Assembly: GCA_000697355.1 (NCBI GenBank)
Contig: JNEN01000885.1
Coordinates: 62,001 to 126,000, forward strand
DNA from: Syncephalastrum monosporum B8922
Lineage: Eukaryota; Mucoromycota; Mucoromycetes; Mucorales; Syncephalastraceae
DNA length: 64,000 nt
Direction: 5' to 3'
Shown: positions 48,301-61,798 of the stretch, piece after piece
How positions within the stretch are numbered: position 1 is the first letter of the stretch
Layout: every line of letters starts with the position of its first letter
Notes under the pieces: generated by a model
The model's database searches: none
What the model saw: only the letters and a program-made list of their open reading frames with translations
Told to the model about the DNA's origin: nothing
Made by a program: the position numbers and the translations under genes

Positions 48301-51300
48301 CAACGAGCTCCAGATCAAGATGGCTCAGGGTGCCAAGCCCGGTGAGGGTGGTGAATTGGCTGGTGGTAAGGTTTCTGAGGAAATTGCCAGCACGCGTAAG
48401 ACCACTCCTGTAAGTCTTCAGAAATATCATCATTGTTGCTTTTTCTCACCTTTGATTTAACTTCAGGGTATCGGTCTTATCTCGCCTCCTCCTCACCACG
48501 ATATCTACTCGATTGAGGATCTGTCTCAGCTCATCTACGATCTCAAGTGCTCGAACCCGCGTGCTCGTGTGTCCGTCAAGCTCGTCTCGGAAGTGGGCGT
48601 TGGTATCGTTGCCTCTGGTGTGGCCAAGGCGCGTGCTGATCACATTCTGATCTCCGGCCACGATGGTGGTACCGGTGCCTCGCGCTGGACCGGTATCAAG
48701 TATGCTGGTCTTCCTTGGGAGTTGGGTCTGGCCGAGACGCACCAGACTCTGGTCCTCAATGATCTCCGTGGTCGTGTCATTGTCCAGACCGACGGTCAGA
48801 TCAAGACCGGTCGCGACGCTGTCATTGCCTGCTTGCTCGGTGCTGAAGAGTGGGGTTTCGCCACTACTCCTCTTATCGCTCTGGGCTGTACCATGATGCG
48901 CAAGTGCCACTTGGTAAGTGAGAAGCACTCGAAGAATCTCGTATTGTTTATTCATCATTTCTGTACGTTTATTTGCTAGAACACCTGCCCTGTCGGTATC
49001 GCCACCCAGGACCCTGACCTCCGTGCCAAGTTCCAGGGTAAGCCCGAGCACGTTGTCAACTTCTTCTACTACCTTGCCGAGGAGATGCGTACTCTCATGG
49101 CCAAGCTTGGTTTCCGCTCCATCAACGAGATGGTCGGTCACGCCGAGTGCCTTCGTGTCGACGAGGCCCTGCGCACCTACAAGACCGCCAACCTCGACTT
49201 GACGCCCATCCTCACCCCCGCCGACTCGCTGCGCCCTGGTGTTGCCAACTACTGCACCACTAAGCAGAAGCACGGCCTCCACACCCGTCTTGACAACTAC
49301 CTCGTTGACGAGGCTGAGGCTGCCTTGACCAACAAGGAGAAGGTCCACATCGACATTGACGTCGTCAACACCGACCGTGCCCTCGGTACCACCCTCTCGT
49401 ACCACGTCTCCAAGCGCCACGGCGAGAACGGTCTGCCCGCTGACACCATCCACGTTAAGCTCAACGGCTCTGCTGGTCAGTCTTGTGGTGCTTTCCTCGC
49501 CCCCGGTATCTTCTTTGAGCTCGAAGGTGATGCCAACGACTATGTCGGCAAGGGTCTCTCTGGCGGTAAGCTCGCTATCTACCCGCCCAAGAACTCTGTC
49601 TTCAAATCTGAGGAGAATGTCATCATCGGTAACGTCTGCCTGTACGGTGCCACGTTTGGTCACGCCTACTTCCGTGGTGTCGCCGCCGAGCGTTTCTGTG
49701 TCCGTAACTCGGGTGCCATCGCCGTCGTCGAGGGTGTCGGTGACCACGGCTGTGAGTACATGACTGGTGGTCGTGTTGTCGTCCTTGGCTCCACCGGCCG
49801 CAACTTTGCTGCGGGCATGTCGGGTGGTATTGCCTACGTCCTGGACCTCAACAACGATTTCAAGGCCAAGGTCAACACCGAAATGGTCGAGCTCGAAACC
49901 GTCAACGACCCCGAGCGTGTTGAGGAGCTGCGCGACCTCATCGAGGACCACCGTCACTACACTGGCTCCGAGATTGCTGACCGTGTGCTCAAGAACTTCA
50001 GCGAGTACCTACCCAAGTTTGTTATGGTCATGCCTATTGAATTCCGTGCCCTGCTCATGAAGGCTCGCGAGGAGAAGGCTAAGGCTGCCCAGGCCGCTGC
50101 CGAGGGTAAGAAGGCCTGCCAACACAAGCATGAAGAGGCCGCCAAGGCTGCTGAGCCCGTCGTCGAGGATCTTGAAGATTCCATCATGGACGAGGCCACC
50201 ATTGTCAGCCGCCGTGCTAAGCTCGACAAGGTCCGTGGTTTCATGAAGTACAAGCGCCGTACCGACAAGTACCGTGATGCCAAGAAGCGTGGCAGCGACT
50301 GGGACGAGATCAACAACCGTCTCACCCGCCCCGAGCTCCATGAGCAGGCTGCCCGTTGTATGGACTGTGGTGTGCCCTTCTGCCAGTCCGACACCGGCTG
50401 TCCTATCGGTAACATCATCCCCAAGTGGAACGAGCTTGTCTACAAGGACAACTGGAAGGATGCTCTGGATCGCCTCATGATGACCAACAACTTCCCCGAA
50501 TTCACTGGCCGTGTCTGCCCTGCTCCTTGTGAAGGTAAGAAAGAAAAGAGAATCTTGAAAATGGAAACTTATCGTGTCTCATAGGTGCTTGTGTCCTCGG
50601 CATCAACGAGCCCCCTGTCTCCATCAAGAGCATCGAGTGCGCCATCATTGACCGTGGTTTCGACGAGGGCTGGATTGTGCCCAAGCCTCCTGTCAGCCGC
50701 ACTGGCAAGAAGGTCGCCATCATTGGCTCTGGCCCTGCCGGTCTCGCCGCTGCTGACCAGCTCAACAAGGCCGGCCACTTGGTTACCGTCTACGACCGCA
50801 ATGACCGCATGGGTGGTCTTCTCATGTACGGTATCCCCAACATGAAGCTCGACAAGAAGGTCGTCCAGCGCCGTCTCGATCTCTTGGCTGCTGAGGGTGT
50901 CACCTTTGTTCCCAACGCTAACGTTGGTGTCGACGTGGATGCCAACACGCTTCGTGCTGAGAACGATGCTCTGATCATGGCCACCGGTGCCACCTGGCCC
51001 CGTGATCTCAAGATCCCCGGCCGTGAGTCGAACGGTATCCACTTTGCCATGGAGTTCTTGCAGGCCAACACCAAGAGCTTGCTCGATTCGGGTCTCAAGG
51101 ATGGCAACTACCTCTCGGCCAAGGACAAGCACGTCGTCGTCATTGGTGGTGGTGACACTGGTAACGACTGTATCGGTACCTCGCTCCGTCATGGCTGCAA
51201 GTCGGTCGTCAACTTTGAGCTGCTGCCCACGCCGCCCGAGACCCGTGCCAACGACAACCCCTGGCCTCAGTTCCCCCGTACCTTCAAGGTCGACTACGGT

Positions 51301-51786
51301 CACTCTGAAGTCAAGGCTCACTTTGGCAACGACCCCCGTGAGTACAGCATCCTCTCCAAGGAGTTCGTCACCGATGGCAACGGCAATGTCAAGGGTATCA
51401 AGACCGTCCGCGTCGAATGGACCAAGGTTGACGGCCGCTGGTCGATGGCTGAGCAGCCTGGCTCTGAGCAGTTCTTCGAGGCTGACCTCGTCTTGCTCTC
51501 CATGGGTTTCTTGGGCCCTGAGGAGGCTGCTATCAAGCAGCTGGGTCTGAAGCAGGATGGCCGCTCCAACATTGTTGCCTCCCACTATGCTACCGGCGTT
51601 GATGGCGTCTTTGCCGCTGGTGATTGCCGACGTGGTCAGTCTCTCATCGTCTGGGGTATCAACGAGGGTCGCCAGTGCGCCCGCGAGGTCGACACTTTCT
51701 TGACGGGCAGCACCTACCTGCCTGTCGCTGGTGGTATCTGGCAGCGTCCCCGACAGCAAGTCAAGCAGATCCAGGCGACCGCCTAA
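45338..51786 (+). CDS. GLT1: Glutamate synthase, NADH-dependent (GOGAT), single chain
   Basis: Makes two glutamates from glutamine and 2-oxoglutarate. Five exons (45338-46121, 46179-48409, 48467-48913, 48980-50534, 50585-51786) give 2072 residues. After a ~30-residue propeptide, Cys31 (DACGVGF) is the predicted N-terminal nucleophile of the glutaminase domain after processing. The central and FMN synthase domains follow ([22 protein letters not shown] in the structural domain), with the 3Fe-4S cysteines in [17 protein letters not shown] spanning the exon 3/4 join. The C-terminal beta part has 4Fe-4S cysteines ([20 protein letters not shown]), an FAD site ([13 protein letters not shown]) and an NAD(P)H site ([13 protein letters not shown]). 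Codon use is strongly biased to C- or T-ending codons, unlike its neighbours, as in highly expressed fungal genes. This bias also creates long antisense open frames. Confidence 0.97.
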
Positions 51787-52369
51787 GTTAATTTTGTCCA
51801 TATATACACACTCATAGTATTTCTTTATTTGTCATCCATATCATTGCAATATATATACTTTCAGTTATGCAAGAGCCCTTGGCTTGTGTCCATGATATGG
51901 GATTGAAAATTGGTTGTCTCCATTTGCGGTATTAGTCGGGGCGAAGTAAAGCTCCAGATATGGCTGCGTCTTGCAATCATCCCCACCACCTCAAGATTAT
52001 AGTGGGAAGATACATCCAATGCTTATGCAACCGCACCTGTGGCCGCAGGTGATTCTGTTTCTAAGTGGATGAGATACGGTATGCAATATGAGGTGTAACA
52101 TTTTTTCATGTGCGAGCTTCGATTTTGTTTACCATAGCAGAATGTTTCATGGAGGCGTAGTATCCCGGATACCTAAGCATCATTGACGTATAGCGGTATG
52201 TGAGCTTGCCTTGTTGTTTGTTGTCGACCTTCCCCTTTTCCTTCTTGCATTATTGCAAAAAAGAAAAAAAAAATTGCATGGATTTTGAGTTCCGGTCCAT
52301 TCTGCGCGCAAAACAGCAGTGGAAAGAAATACAGTAACTTTCATGCTCGTCGTGCTCCAGCAATAAGGA
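51787..52369. other. Spacer between GLT1 and the Treslin/Sld3-like gene
   Basis: About 580 bases holding the GLT1 3' end and the downstream promoter. A/T-rich with one A-rich run near 52257-52273. No gene is seen. Confidence 0.5.
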
Positions 52370-55300
52370 ATGCCTTCCTCGCGACGCACGCCTCCTCATG
52401 TTGTTCTTCTTATTGACACGGCCGCTCATAATCCAAATGCCGCCGATCTACCAGTACTTCTCGTGCACTGCCTCTCTCGAATCCTGCTGTACTTTCTCGA
52501 ACGGTGCGATGATCGCATGACATGGACCTACCGCTTCTTCAGCTCCCATCGGCCGGGTGCGCTCGATGACACGTCCACGGCCTACCTCACGTTCCACCCC
52601 GTCACATACGCCAGGCTCAAGGAGCTGGAAGACGCCTATCGAAACCGGCTTGTGCCTGCCCACCGTCCTGCGCGTTTCGAGAGTCTCAAGCAGGCACTGG
52701 CGCAGGCGGTGATGGATATCGGTCGCGTCCAGAGCCACGTCGTGGGCGAGACACCTCAGCGTCCAAAACGCACGGTCGAAAAGGAGATTGATGTCAAAAA
52801 CTACGTCTTTGTCTGGTCAGACCTCGCGCGCAACGCAGCGCAACTCGCTCAGTTTTATACCGGAACACAAGAGAAAGGCACGGTGGACCCGACCGTGTTC
52901 ATCAAGATGCACGACGAATTGCGCAAATACCTCTGGGAGAGCTGCATGGAGAGCCGCATCTCAGTCAGCTGGATCGATACAGATATTCAGCCTTTTGCTT
53001 CTCTGGAAGAACAGAACCAGGCCGAAGCCATCGCAGACGGCATCCGTGCCATGCTCTCCTCGTTTGGTGGCGATTGCATTCGCTTGGACGCGCTTTCTCA
53101 AGACTTTGAACGCTTCGGCGTCGCGTTCTCGGATGTGATTGATACCTACAACATTCCCAGTCGCATCCCGGCCATGAAATGCCGCTCCCTCAAACCCAAT
53201 ACAGCCCTTCTATCGCGTGCGCCCCTCAGTCTCTGGCATGGCACTATCCAGACTCAATCAGGGCAAGGTACGTCTCAGGCACGCTTACTCGACTGCAATG
53301 TATTTACTCTTTTATAGACTACCTTGGTCCTATCGATGTATACGGCCCACCTGCACTCGAGATCCAACGGTCCGAGATCGTTGCCATGACACACTTGCGT
53401 ACCTGTTCGCGACACGCCATCCCTCTCGAATGGTTTTGCGACAGAATTGAAGATAACCTATTCGAAATACGGCTCAGTAACAACACGGGACGAGGCATCG
53501 CCAGCTCTGTCGACCTCTTGACTGTCGACCTTGTCCAATTAGACTACGCCAATGAAGATCGACGAATCGCCATGCTGGACGTCAAGGGTATTGGCGCCTA
53601 TCTTCGCCTGTTCTCGCCCCATCTCGGGGAAGATCAGTTGATACGACTTGATATACCCGACACCGACCCTGAGCAGCATCAAATTGTCGGCGCCAACTAC
53701 CTGGATTACTGCAAGCTTCCATCACGTGGGCGAAAAAAGGACGCGCTTTTGGAAGCCATGGGCTTAGATGCACTAGATGATGCGGTCCATGGAAACGCAC
53801 TCGTTGTCAAGCCTATGCTTAAAGAGGAAGGTGCATTACTGCAAGTCATGCAAGAACAGTAAGTTGAAGCAGGTGTGACGCGTTTCGTCTTCTCACGCAT
53901 CGGTAGGCGCTGGAAGAGGCGAAATCCAGGCGAAGATCAACCGGAAAAGGACGCCAATGCTACCGAGAACAGCAAGACCGCCGTGGTCGATCCTCCACCC
54001 CTGTCACCCATGGCAACCGTTTTGCTTCCCACTGATCTGGAAAGTTTTTCCTTGACGGTCGATACCCTCTATTTGGATACACTCTATACAGACAAGGTGA
54101 TTTCATTTGTTTTTAGACAAGGATAACGCTCATTCGTGGCAATAGCGCACCATCGCCTCTTCACTGGATAGCCTGATAACCTGCATAGACCACATGATAG
54201 AAGCTGAGAATATGGAGGTAAGCTTCAAGGAGTCAAAATGATACTCTGACTCATCCTGTACAGATCACACAAGTGCTGGAGAAGCTCACTGCGCGACAAC
54301 TGAGTATACCCGAACTCGACAAGAAGTATGCAGACACGATTCAGCGCGTCCTTGATGAAAGTTCGGTGCTTAGTAGTCCCCTTACCGACATGGAGAATGC
54401 CTATCTTGGCGGCTGGCTCGCCAAGGTCACCCAGCTATACGAAAACAACAAGTCCTATCCTGATTTTTACGGCATGTTTCGCCGGTGTCTTCTACTGCGA
54501 GAGTAAGTCAAAAAGCGGTCATGGATTCGAAACTCATTCCCGGAGCAGATCCAAGCTGCAGCTCTGCTTGGCTCTCGTAGTCCTTTGGCTTTCGCGCAAA
54601 GCCAATTTGCACCCTGCCACATTGACGATCGATCCCGAAAATGAAGAAGACCTGGAGATGCACAGTGGAGACGCCAATAAGGATATCCAGCTCTACCTAA
54701 TGTATCAGCGCATGACGCTGGCTGACTCTTTTGCTGGCTACAAGTTTTTTCTCGATATTGACTACCGTGATCCGCTGAACAACCAAGACTATGCCGTCGA
54801 TCCGGCTGACAAGGGCCTTGATGAGTTTTTCACGTCGATTCACCCTACGTAAGTGTATAGGAATCTTTCATCCGCAGTTGACTCTAATATATTTTCTAAG
54901 GCTGAATCCGCTCATTCCTGACTGGATGGGCTACCTCAGCGACAAATACCAAGACAGTTTTGTTATGATTGATTCGGAAGAGGAGGAAAAGAAGTTTGCT
55001 CGGTACGAGATTGAGGGTCGCAAACTCATCGCTGAGCGCGAACGCAAGGAGGCTGAGGAGGAGGCTGAGCGTAAGGCCAAAGACGAACAGGAGAAGGCGG
55101 CAGAAGCAGATAAAAAGAACGCGACGGATGGGGACAAGGATGTCGCCTCAGAGCTTCCCTTTGCTAAACGCGTGATTGATCTCTCTCGTAAGCGCAAGAC
55201 GGTTGCTGCCGAACCTGTCTTCCATGGTGGCAAAAAGAAGGTACCACGCAAAATTACCGACTATCTCGAGAAAACCTCTCCTAGTGGTAAGTGAAGTAAA

Positions 55301-55701
55301 CGGAAACAGGAAGAATGGAGGCATAGACTGATATGCTGTCCTCAGACGATTTACCGCAACCGTTACCTGTCCGGCCTGCGCTGGATTCGGACGACTTTAC
55401 TCTCTCTATGCTCGAGGAATTCGGTGGCGCACATGGTCTGGGCTTCTCGCCACAACGCCTCAAGAGAGAACAAAAACGTGAGAAAGAAGAGAAGGAACGT
55501 GAAAGCCAGATGCAGCGACGTGCCGAGATCCAGGCCCTTCTCAAAGACACACAAGAGGACGGCCAAGAGGAAGACGACGAAGAAGACGACGAAGATGATC
55601 TGGTGTTCCGTATTCGCGAGATTGCCGCACCAGACACGCCACATCGACACTTGTCCCAGCCACGCTCTTCGCGGCGTCGCTGGCGAGGCTACGGGCGATA
55701 A
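52370..55701 (+). CDS. Treslin/Sld3-like DNA replication initiation factor
   Basis: Sld3/Treslin brings Cdc45 to the loaded MCM helicase after CDK phosphorylation. Eight exons fit exactly: 52370-53267, 53318-53858, 53907-54095, 54146-54217, 54264-54503, 54549-54848, 54901-55286, 55346-55701, giving 993 residues. The N-terminus (PHVVLLIDTAAHN, then MTWTYRFFSSH) resembles the Treslin N-terminal domain rather than yeast Sld3. After splicing, exon 6 begins RESKLQLCLALVVLW, which resembles the Sld3/Treslin (STD) Cdc45-binding core, followed by YLMYQRMTLADSFAGYKFFL. A long charged helix with EEEAERKAKDEQEKAAEAD, a basic region (PRKITDYLEKTSPS, with SP sites) and an acidic then basic C-terminus follow. 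The assignment rests on short motif resemblance and architecture; a profile search is needed. Confidence 0.62.
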
Positions 55702-55743
55702 TGAATGACGTGGAAGTGTGTGTAGATATCAAATGTATATAGT

Positions 55744-58700
55744 TTATTCATCCAGGGCATCCACGATGGCCCATTCATGGTCATAATATATCTCGCGCGT
55801 ATGTACATCTTCGGCATGGTACAGGAATTCAAATCGGCCTCGTGACAGGAAACACAGTGGCAGGCGATGGGTGATCTCCTCGTCGTTGGGTGGTATCTTT
55901 ACGAGTGTAAGCCTTCGCAACCTTTTGCTTCCTCGCTCTGTGCTCGACTTACCTCGTGTAATACAACCTGCTGCAGTCCTTGGATGAGCAGCTTGTCGGA
56001 CAAGTCATATTCCTTTGCTCCATCGTTATAGCTCTGCACGGGTTGGACGCGCAAGATCAGCTTGACAGGATGGACTATAATGAAAAAAAAAAAAATAAAT
56101 AAAAAAATAAAAAAACAAGGACTGAATGCCATGCATTTCTCACTGCAAGCTCTGCTTACCATTGTGATTACGAATCCGGACATACATCGTGACAAAGTCA
56201 TTGACTTTGCACGTAAACCGACGGTGGGCGGTCGACCGGGCACCCTCCATATCTACAATGAACTCAATATCCTCCTTCTTCAAAACATTCAGCTGGGTTG
56301 GCATCAACCGCAGCGAAGGGCGCAGGTTGAGGAGACCGTGCCGGCCGGTGGAACCACATCGCCATACGGCCTTGATGCGTTTGAGCAAATGTTCGCGGTA
56401 CCAAAACAGCTGGAGGCGCAAACGTTCTTGGCCAGGTGGCATCTTGGGCGCCTGGCTCACAACGAACTGCTTGTTGGGCTCCAAAGAAGGCACGGGCTGG
56501 ATGCAGGTATCATGGGGCAGGAACAGTCGCTTGACGGGCAGCACAAGCCGCTTGGTCGAGCCTGGATGAATCGTCACGATCGATTTGACGGGTGCCGAGC
56601 CATCCAGGTCAGGGCTGTTATCGATCGTCACCTCAGTGTCAAAGGGCACGGTCCAAATATTGCGGACGTCCAGCGTCACGAGGCAGTAGTCATTCTTTGT
56701 GCTGTCATCACTGATTTGGGTCAGCGTCAGCAGGTCTTCCACGGGCTGGTGAAATGTGCTTCCGGTGTCAAGGCTCAGATGCTGTACACGCTCGAGTGCG
56801 CCCGCGGCATTGTCCGGCGAGATCGGCCGGTTGTGTCGCAAATATAGAATGTCCCAGTTGAGCGGCTCCAGATTCTGATATACTGTCACCAAAATAGGCA
56901 GGTAGAGTTGGCGTGTATAGAACACGTTGGTGTCTGGCAGCGGGCTGTCGTCATCTGCCAGACGCTCGATATGCTGCTCCTTCATGGCGCGGTCGAGGTA
57001 GCCATAATCGACCTGGATCGTACCTCCCGTGCTGAAGATAACATGTCAGCCAATGGAGACGTGTACACGTGAACTTACCATCCGCGCTTGCCATAAGCAT
57101 TCACAATTATCTCCCATTCGCCGCCGGGTGGTAACGAGATTTTTTTGCCAATAATTTGTGCCGTCTCGCTCTTGGAGCCTTCCCAGGAAAAGACGTGCAT
57201 ACCGCGCGTGTACAGCTCAATCTCGTATTGCTCTTCAACCGGAAGTTCTGGGTTCATGGGTAGCGGATGCACTGTTGTCGAGTCCGTGAAAGAGAGTGTC
57301 ACAAAGTCCACGGGAATGTTGCCTATATTCTCGAGCGTCATCGAGATATTGGTCCTGATATCGAATGAGCATCTCAATAACACTACTTGTATTTGCATGC
57401 TCACATTTCGCCTTCATAGAGCATCACTGCATCGTGCAAGAGTGATGTAGACTTGACCTTGAGCAGTGGCTGATCATCAATTACGTTCACTTCGTAAAAC
57501 TTGACAGGTTTCATCTCATTTGACGTCTCGCGCTTTCGGCTTGCTTGGATCAAGCCCAGTCCACTAGTTCTGCTGTGAGCTTACGCTCTGGGCAGCTGAA
57601 CGGTCCTTTTTCTCTTTTTCTTTTTTCTCTCTCTTTTACCTCTGTTTCAGACGGATCTCGGTTTTGTCCTCCTTTTCACGCGCGTTATCCGTCTGGGTTT
57701 GGTCGACCAGGAACTCCTGCTCAGCGAAGCCGACGATCTTGATCACACAGCCGCGCACGACGAGCGGGCCTTCTCGTTCAGCCGTACCCGTGAGCCGCAG
57801 GGTCATGGTGCCGTTGGCCGGAATTGTCGCCGTGGCAGGGACGGCGTTGAAAGGCACGCCCGTAGTGCTGAGTGTGACTTGCTGTAGTTCCAGATCGAAT
57901 CCGAACGGGTTGGATAAAACCACCTTGAACTCTGACAGTTCATCTTTAACTAGAATGACTTGTTGCTGTTCACTTTGTCAGTATAGAACCCTTCTTTTTG
58001 CTGTATTGTGTCTGACCTTTTCATCGCGTTTCCGTGCAAACGGGTTGTAAATAAAGGGATCGGCTGACGAAGGCTCTTCTTTGGCCGCAGCCGCAACCGC
58101 ATTGGGGAGAGGGTGTTGATACACAGCTTTGCGTGGAATTGGTCGCAACGCTTCGATGGATGAGACGATGTTGACGCCCCAGTAGTTGACGCTGCTTTCC
58201 ATCTGTCCCACACGCTTGCCCATGGCTACGATGCGTTGAATAGATGAGGCCAGCCGGATTTGCTCCTCCTTGGGAATATACTGGTACAAGTTTTTGAGCA
58301 GCACTGTCGTGTAATACAAAACAGCACCATAATCTAAAGAATGGTATAAGAATAACAAAAAGGCACATTAGACTCTCAAGCGCTTACACTATCGCTCATC
58401 CTTACCTGGCAGGGCTTCTGTAATGGCAATGCATTGACGCAGTATATCGATCTGGAGTTCTGGCCAGCCAAATCGCAAACGTTCTTTCGCCACCGCGCCC
58501 CGCACGCCTGATTCCTCCTTGTGTTCCTTTTCGCGGTCCTGTAGGACCTCCAGCGCACCACCATCGTGCACGTTCTGCTCTGTATAGCCTTTCAATATAT
58601 CTTGTCACCAATCCCTGTACTTTACATTACCTCCGAGTCCATAAATCTCGCATACGCGTTTGAGAACATCCAGAATACCGCTATCGTTGCGACCGAGATC

Positions 58701-60639
58701 TTTTTTGGTGTCGCGAGCACCGGCCAGGTTAGCCCGGCCTTGGATAAGGAGTGGAAACATGCGGTTCACGCTCTCATACATGATCCAGGCCGACTTGCGG
58801 TGATAACCAATGGTATTGAGCGTACTGGCCATGTACGTCAAGAGATTGATCTGTTATCCTAGAGTTAGCGCCCTGGGCCCACTCGCATAGATCACAGCAG
58901 CCATACCTGGTCTAATAAAGGCATCTCATCGAGTGGCACTGCCCAGACCTTGGTAACCCATTCCGCAATCTCGTGTCGTGCGATCCCGCTCTCCTTATAA
59001 GTGTTCATCTCCTCTAGAGTCAAGAACCTGCTCTTGCGCTCGGTATCTTGAAGCTTTCCCTGAATCAAGAGTGACAACACCTTATCACTCCAACCTCCAT
59101 TGACATAGACGGTGAGCAAGAACCGCCCCATCTTGATGCACGTCTCGGCGTAAATGAGACTCGGCATGGGTACATTGGAGGTTGTGCTGACTTTTGTATA
59201 GTGCTGGACCAGTTCTGCGTAGCGCTCGATGACTTGTTGAACGGTGGATTTAGGCTGAAGAGGAGGCGGTGTTTCAGAGGTAGGCGAGGTTGGCGCGCTC
59301 TCTGGAACAGGCGGTGGACGTGACACGATATGGCCCACGTCTGCGTGGAGATACTCGAGGAGCAGGGTTGCGCACGTCAGGCCTTCCATAGCACTGCCCA
59401 GCCAGAGAAAGTCCGAGCTCGACTTGGTCATCTCGATGGCCTGTGTATAGCTAAAAATATGGAGGTGAGCAAACACGGTCTCAGCTTCGCAGGGTACTCA
59501 CAAATTGACAGCGTCCGGGAGCCTGCCCGCGAGGAGGTAAAAGTCTGCCAGCAGCTTTTTGATCCGGCCGGGCGTACGGCGTCGGGTCTTGGAACCTTCA
59601 TTTGTCGTCGTCAGACCGCCTGTGCTCGTCGAGCGAGTCATGCTGGGCTGCGGCGGGAGCGGTGGAGACATGGGGCCGCGGTTCAGTTGGAATTTGCTGG
59701 GTTGATTGGGCGTCGAGGCGCGCTTGAGGAGCGAGGACGACGAGGACTGTGTCGGTTTCGGTGCTTGTGATGCGCGCCCGTTCATGCCTGGCGACCCCGG
59801 CGTGCTCACGGATGGTTGCGGTGCGATACCGGTTGGATCGAATTGCTGCACGTAGTAGCCGCGCGGGAGGGGTGATTCGAGCGAGGGTAGGTTTTCGATT
59901 CGAGAAGCCTGCCGAGGCCATCAGTCGCTGACAATGTCAATACAAGAGCTGGCTTACCAGAGTGGCAAACTGGCTGAGGATCTCGCTCGCAAAATCGCAT
60001 ATCATGGTGCTCATGTAGAAAGACATATTGCCCACATTGGGAATCATAATTAAGCCTTTTGTATCATCAGGTTGTGTCTCGGTCGGGTCGAATGCAAAGC
60101 AGCGTGTTGCAATAGCAGTCGGGTACTACGTGCTTTGTATAAGCTTAGAAGCATATATCATGAAATTCCCAATACCTTGTGAAGCGTATCGACAAAGTGA
60201 CGGTATCCTTCACTCAAGTCTTTATCCTTCCACTCTTGGCAGTCCATGATACCAATCACCTGGATACATGGCGTTTAGCATACGAGATATATACCAGAAC
60301 ATGCTCTTACGCCGAATATGCGTCGGTGAGGCTGAAAGTCTTCAAGATGAGCGTGATCGCGCGAGTAGGAAGTAGTGAACTGGAAGTGCATTTGACCTTC
60401 CTGAAAGACTTGACTGCTAAACATGGCTGCATGGCAATGAGCAAGTGCTATGGAGATGGTTTCTAAGGGTTACCACCAGCGCCTTTTTGGAGGTCGGGCG
60501 TCACATCACCGAGACGGACGACACTAAACTTCTTGACGAGCTCAACATGTTTCCAGAAAGTGGATTTTCGAATGGGCTGGACTGGGACGAGCAGGACGCG
60601 TACCCGGCACGAAGACGTGATGTTGATCGCCAAGTCCAT
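55744..60639 (-). CDS. TRS120: TRAPP-II complex subunit Trs120 / TRAPPC9
   Basis: Trs120 is a large TRAPP-II subunit that helps activate the Rab Ypt31/32 at the late Golgi. I read it from ATG 60639 (MDLAINITSSCRVRVLLVPVQ, then STFWKHVELVKKFSVVRLGD), through FQPHRRIFGVIGIMDCQEW and STMICDFASEILSQFATL. A Ser/Pro-rich linker near 59650-59850 follows, then TPR-like helical blocks (SDFLWLGSAMEGLTCATLLL, YHRKSAWIMYESVNRMFPLL, VLKRVCEIYGLGG). The C-terminal half contains repeated beta-sandwich segments (NPFGFDLELQQVTLS; FEFLYHAEDV at the end). The stop is TAA at 55744. More than ten exons are needed and not every join was checked, but the order of conserved blocks and the N-terminal signature make the family clear. 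Confidence 0.9.
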
Positions 60640-61798
60640 CACTTTGTCATTCACACACGAAAAACGCGAACGAGTGTATACGATATAGAGAAGGCAACAA
60701 GAATAAGACAGTTGTCTCGTAACGTTTTCCTTGCAGGTACACAAGCTCGATTTCATTCAGCGAAGCTAGTCCATTTTGTGTCACCTCATCCTTTTAACAC
60801 TGTGTACTGTACTTCTCATTCAGCGTTCCCTTCATGTCATTCGGTTGATAAGTGTATCACTATGCGCCTTACTTATACTCAAGACTTAAGCGTATATTAT
60901 ATTTACTTCGTGCTGCACTATGGGGGCACATTGAATATGCAAAACAGCCGTAAAATATACTGTCATAGAATTATGCGTTCAAGGCGACGCGAGGAAAACG
61001 CAAAGTAAATGTCATTCTTCTATTATGCAGCGATTTTGCCCAGCTGGAAAGCCTCGCCCATGTCCGAGGTCCATGTCAAAAGCGTATCTTAGGTGAGTGG
61101 CACAGATATCACTTTGTCCTACTGCTTCCTAGATAATGAGCACATAGAAGGCTTCCTGAAATCCCATAGTATTCCCTAGTTTTTCAGCATAAGCAAAGAC
61201 TCCGAGGAGCTGGCCGTAAAGGCGAGGAGAAATAAAAGATGGGGGACAACTTCTAGGTATGTCCCTCTGACGAGACCGGTTTTTCTGATCTTCGGTAACC
61301 TGGATCCGCGCGACGCCGATTTGAGATGAAAAGTTCTGATTGAACGTCTGCATTTAATCCATGAATTGATGTCCTGAATTATCAGCTTTCGGTCGTCCTA
61401 TTTGCTCTCGCTCACATGCTTTGACGCTTCGTCTATCTCTGATACAGGATACATGTGTCGTATTAGCTTGGATTGGTTCCGCTTCACTCCCTCTTCGACT
61501 CGATTGCATACATGTCATGCGTACACCCGACATCCCAAACGTGGCATGAGTCAAAGGTTTCTAGTCCCACCGTGCAAGGCACCCTTAATTTTTGGTTGCT
61601 ATAATATATACAGCCGTTTTTCTGTAGCGTATGCTTTGTATGCGCATGTAAAGTTTATGTGGATGTATTGACATGAGAGGAAGAGAGGAGGAGAGTAGAA
61701 GGGTGGGTGAATTATAATTATGTGTATATTATCAAGGGTGGGGCAGGATGTAGAACGAGATAAAAGAAGATGCAATAGATGTTTAAAAATGCCATAGA
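60640..61798. other. Spacer between Trs120 and the Sec14-like gene
   Basis: About 1.16 kb containing the Trs120 promoter and the 3' end of the CRAL-TRIO gene, both on the minus strand. Frames here are short and random-looking. No RNA gene or repeat is recognised. Confidence 0.5.

Noticed and set aside
48446..49957. 503-codon open frame antisense to GLT1, with others at 46175-47116, 47132-48433 and 50569-51801 on the minus strand
   Set aside because: They mirror the strongly biased codons of GLT1, are Val/Asp/Leu-rich without domains, and cross the real introns.
56062..56847. 261-codon plus-strand open frame
   Set aside because: It lies antisense to clear Trs120 exons with conserved beta-rich segments; its composition is that of a shadow frame.
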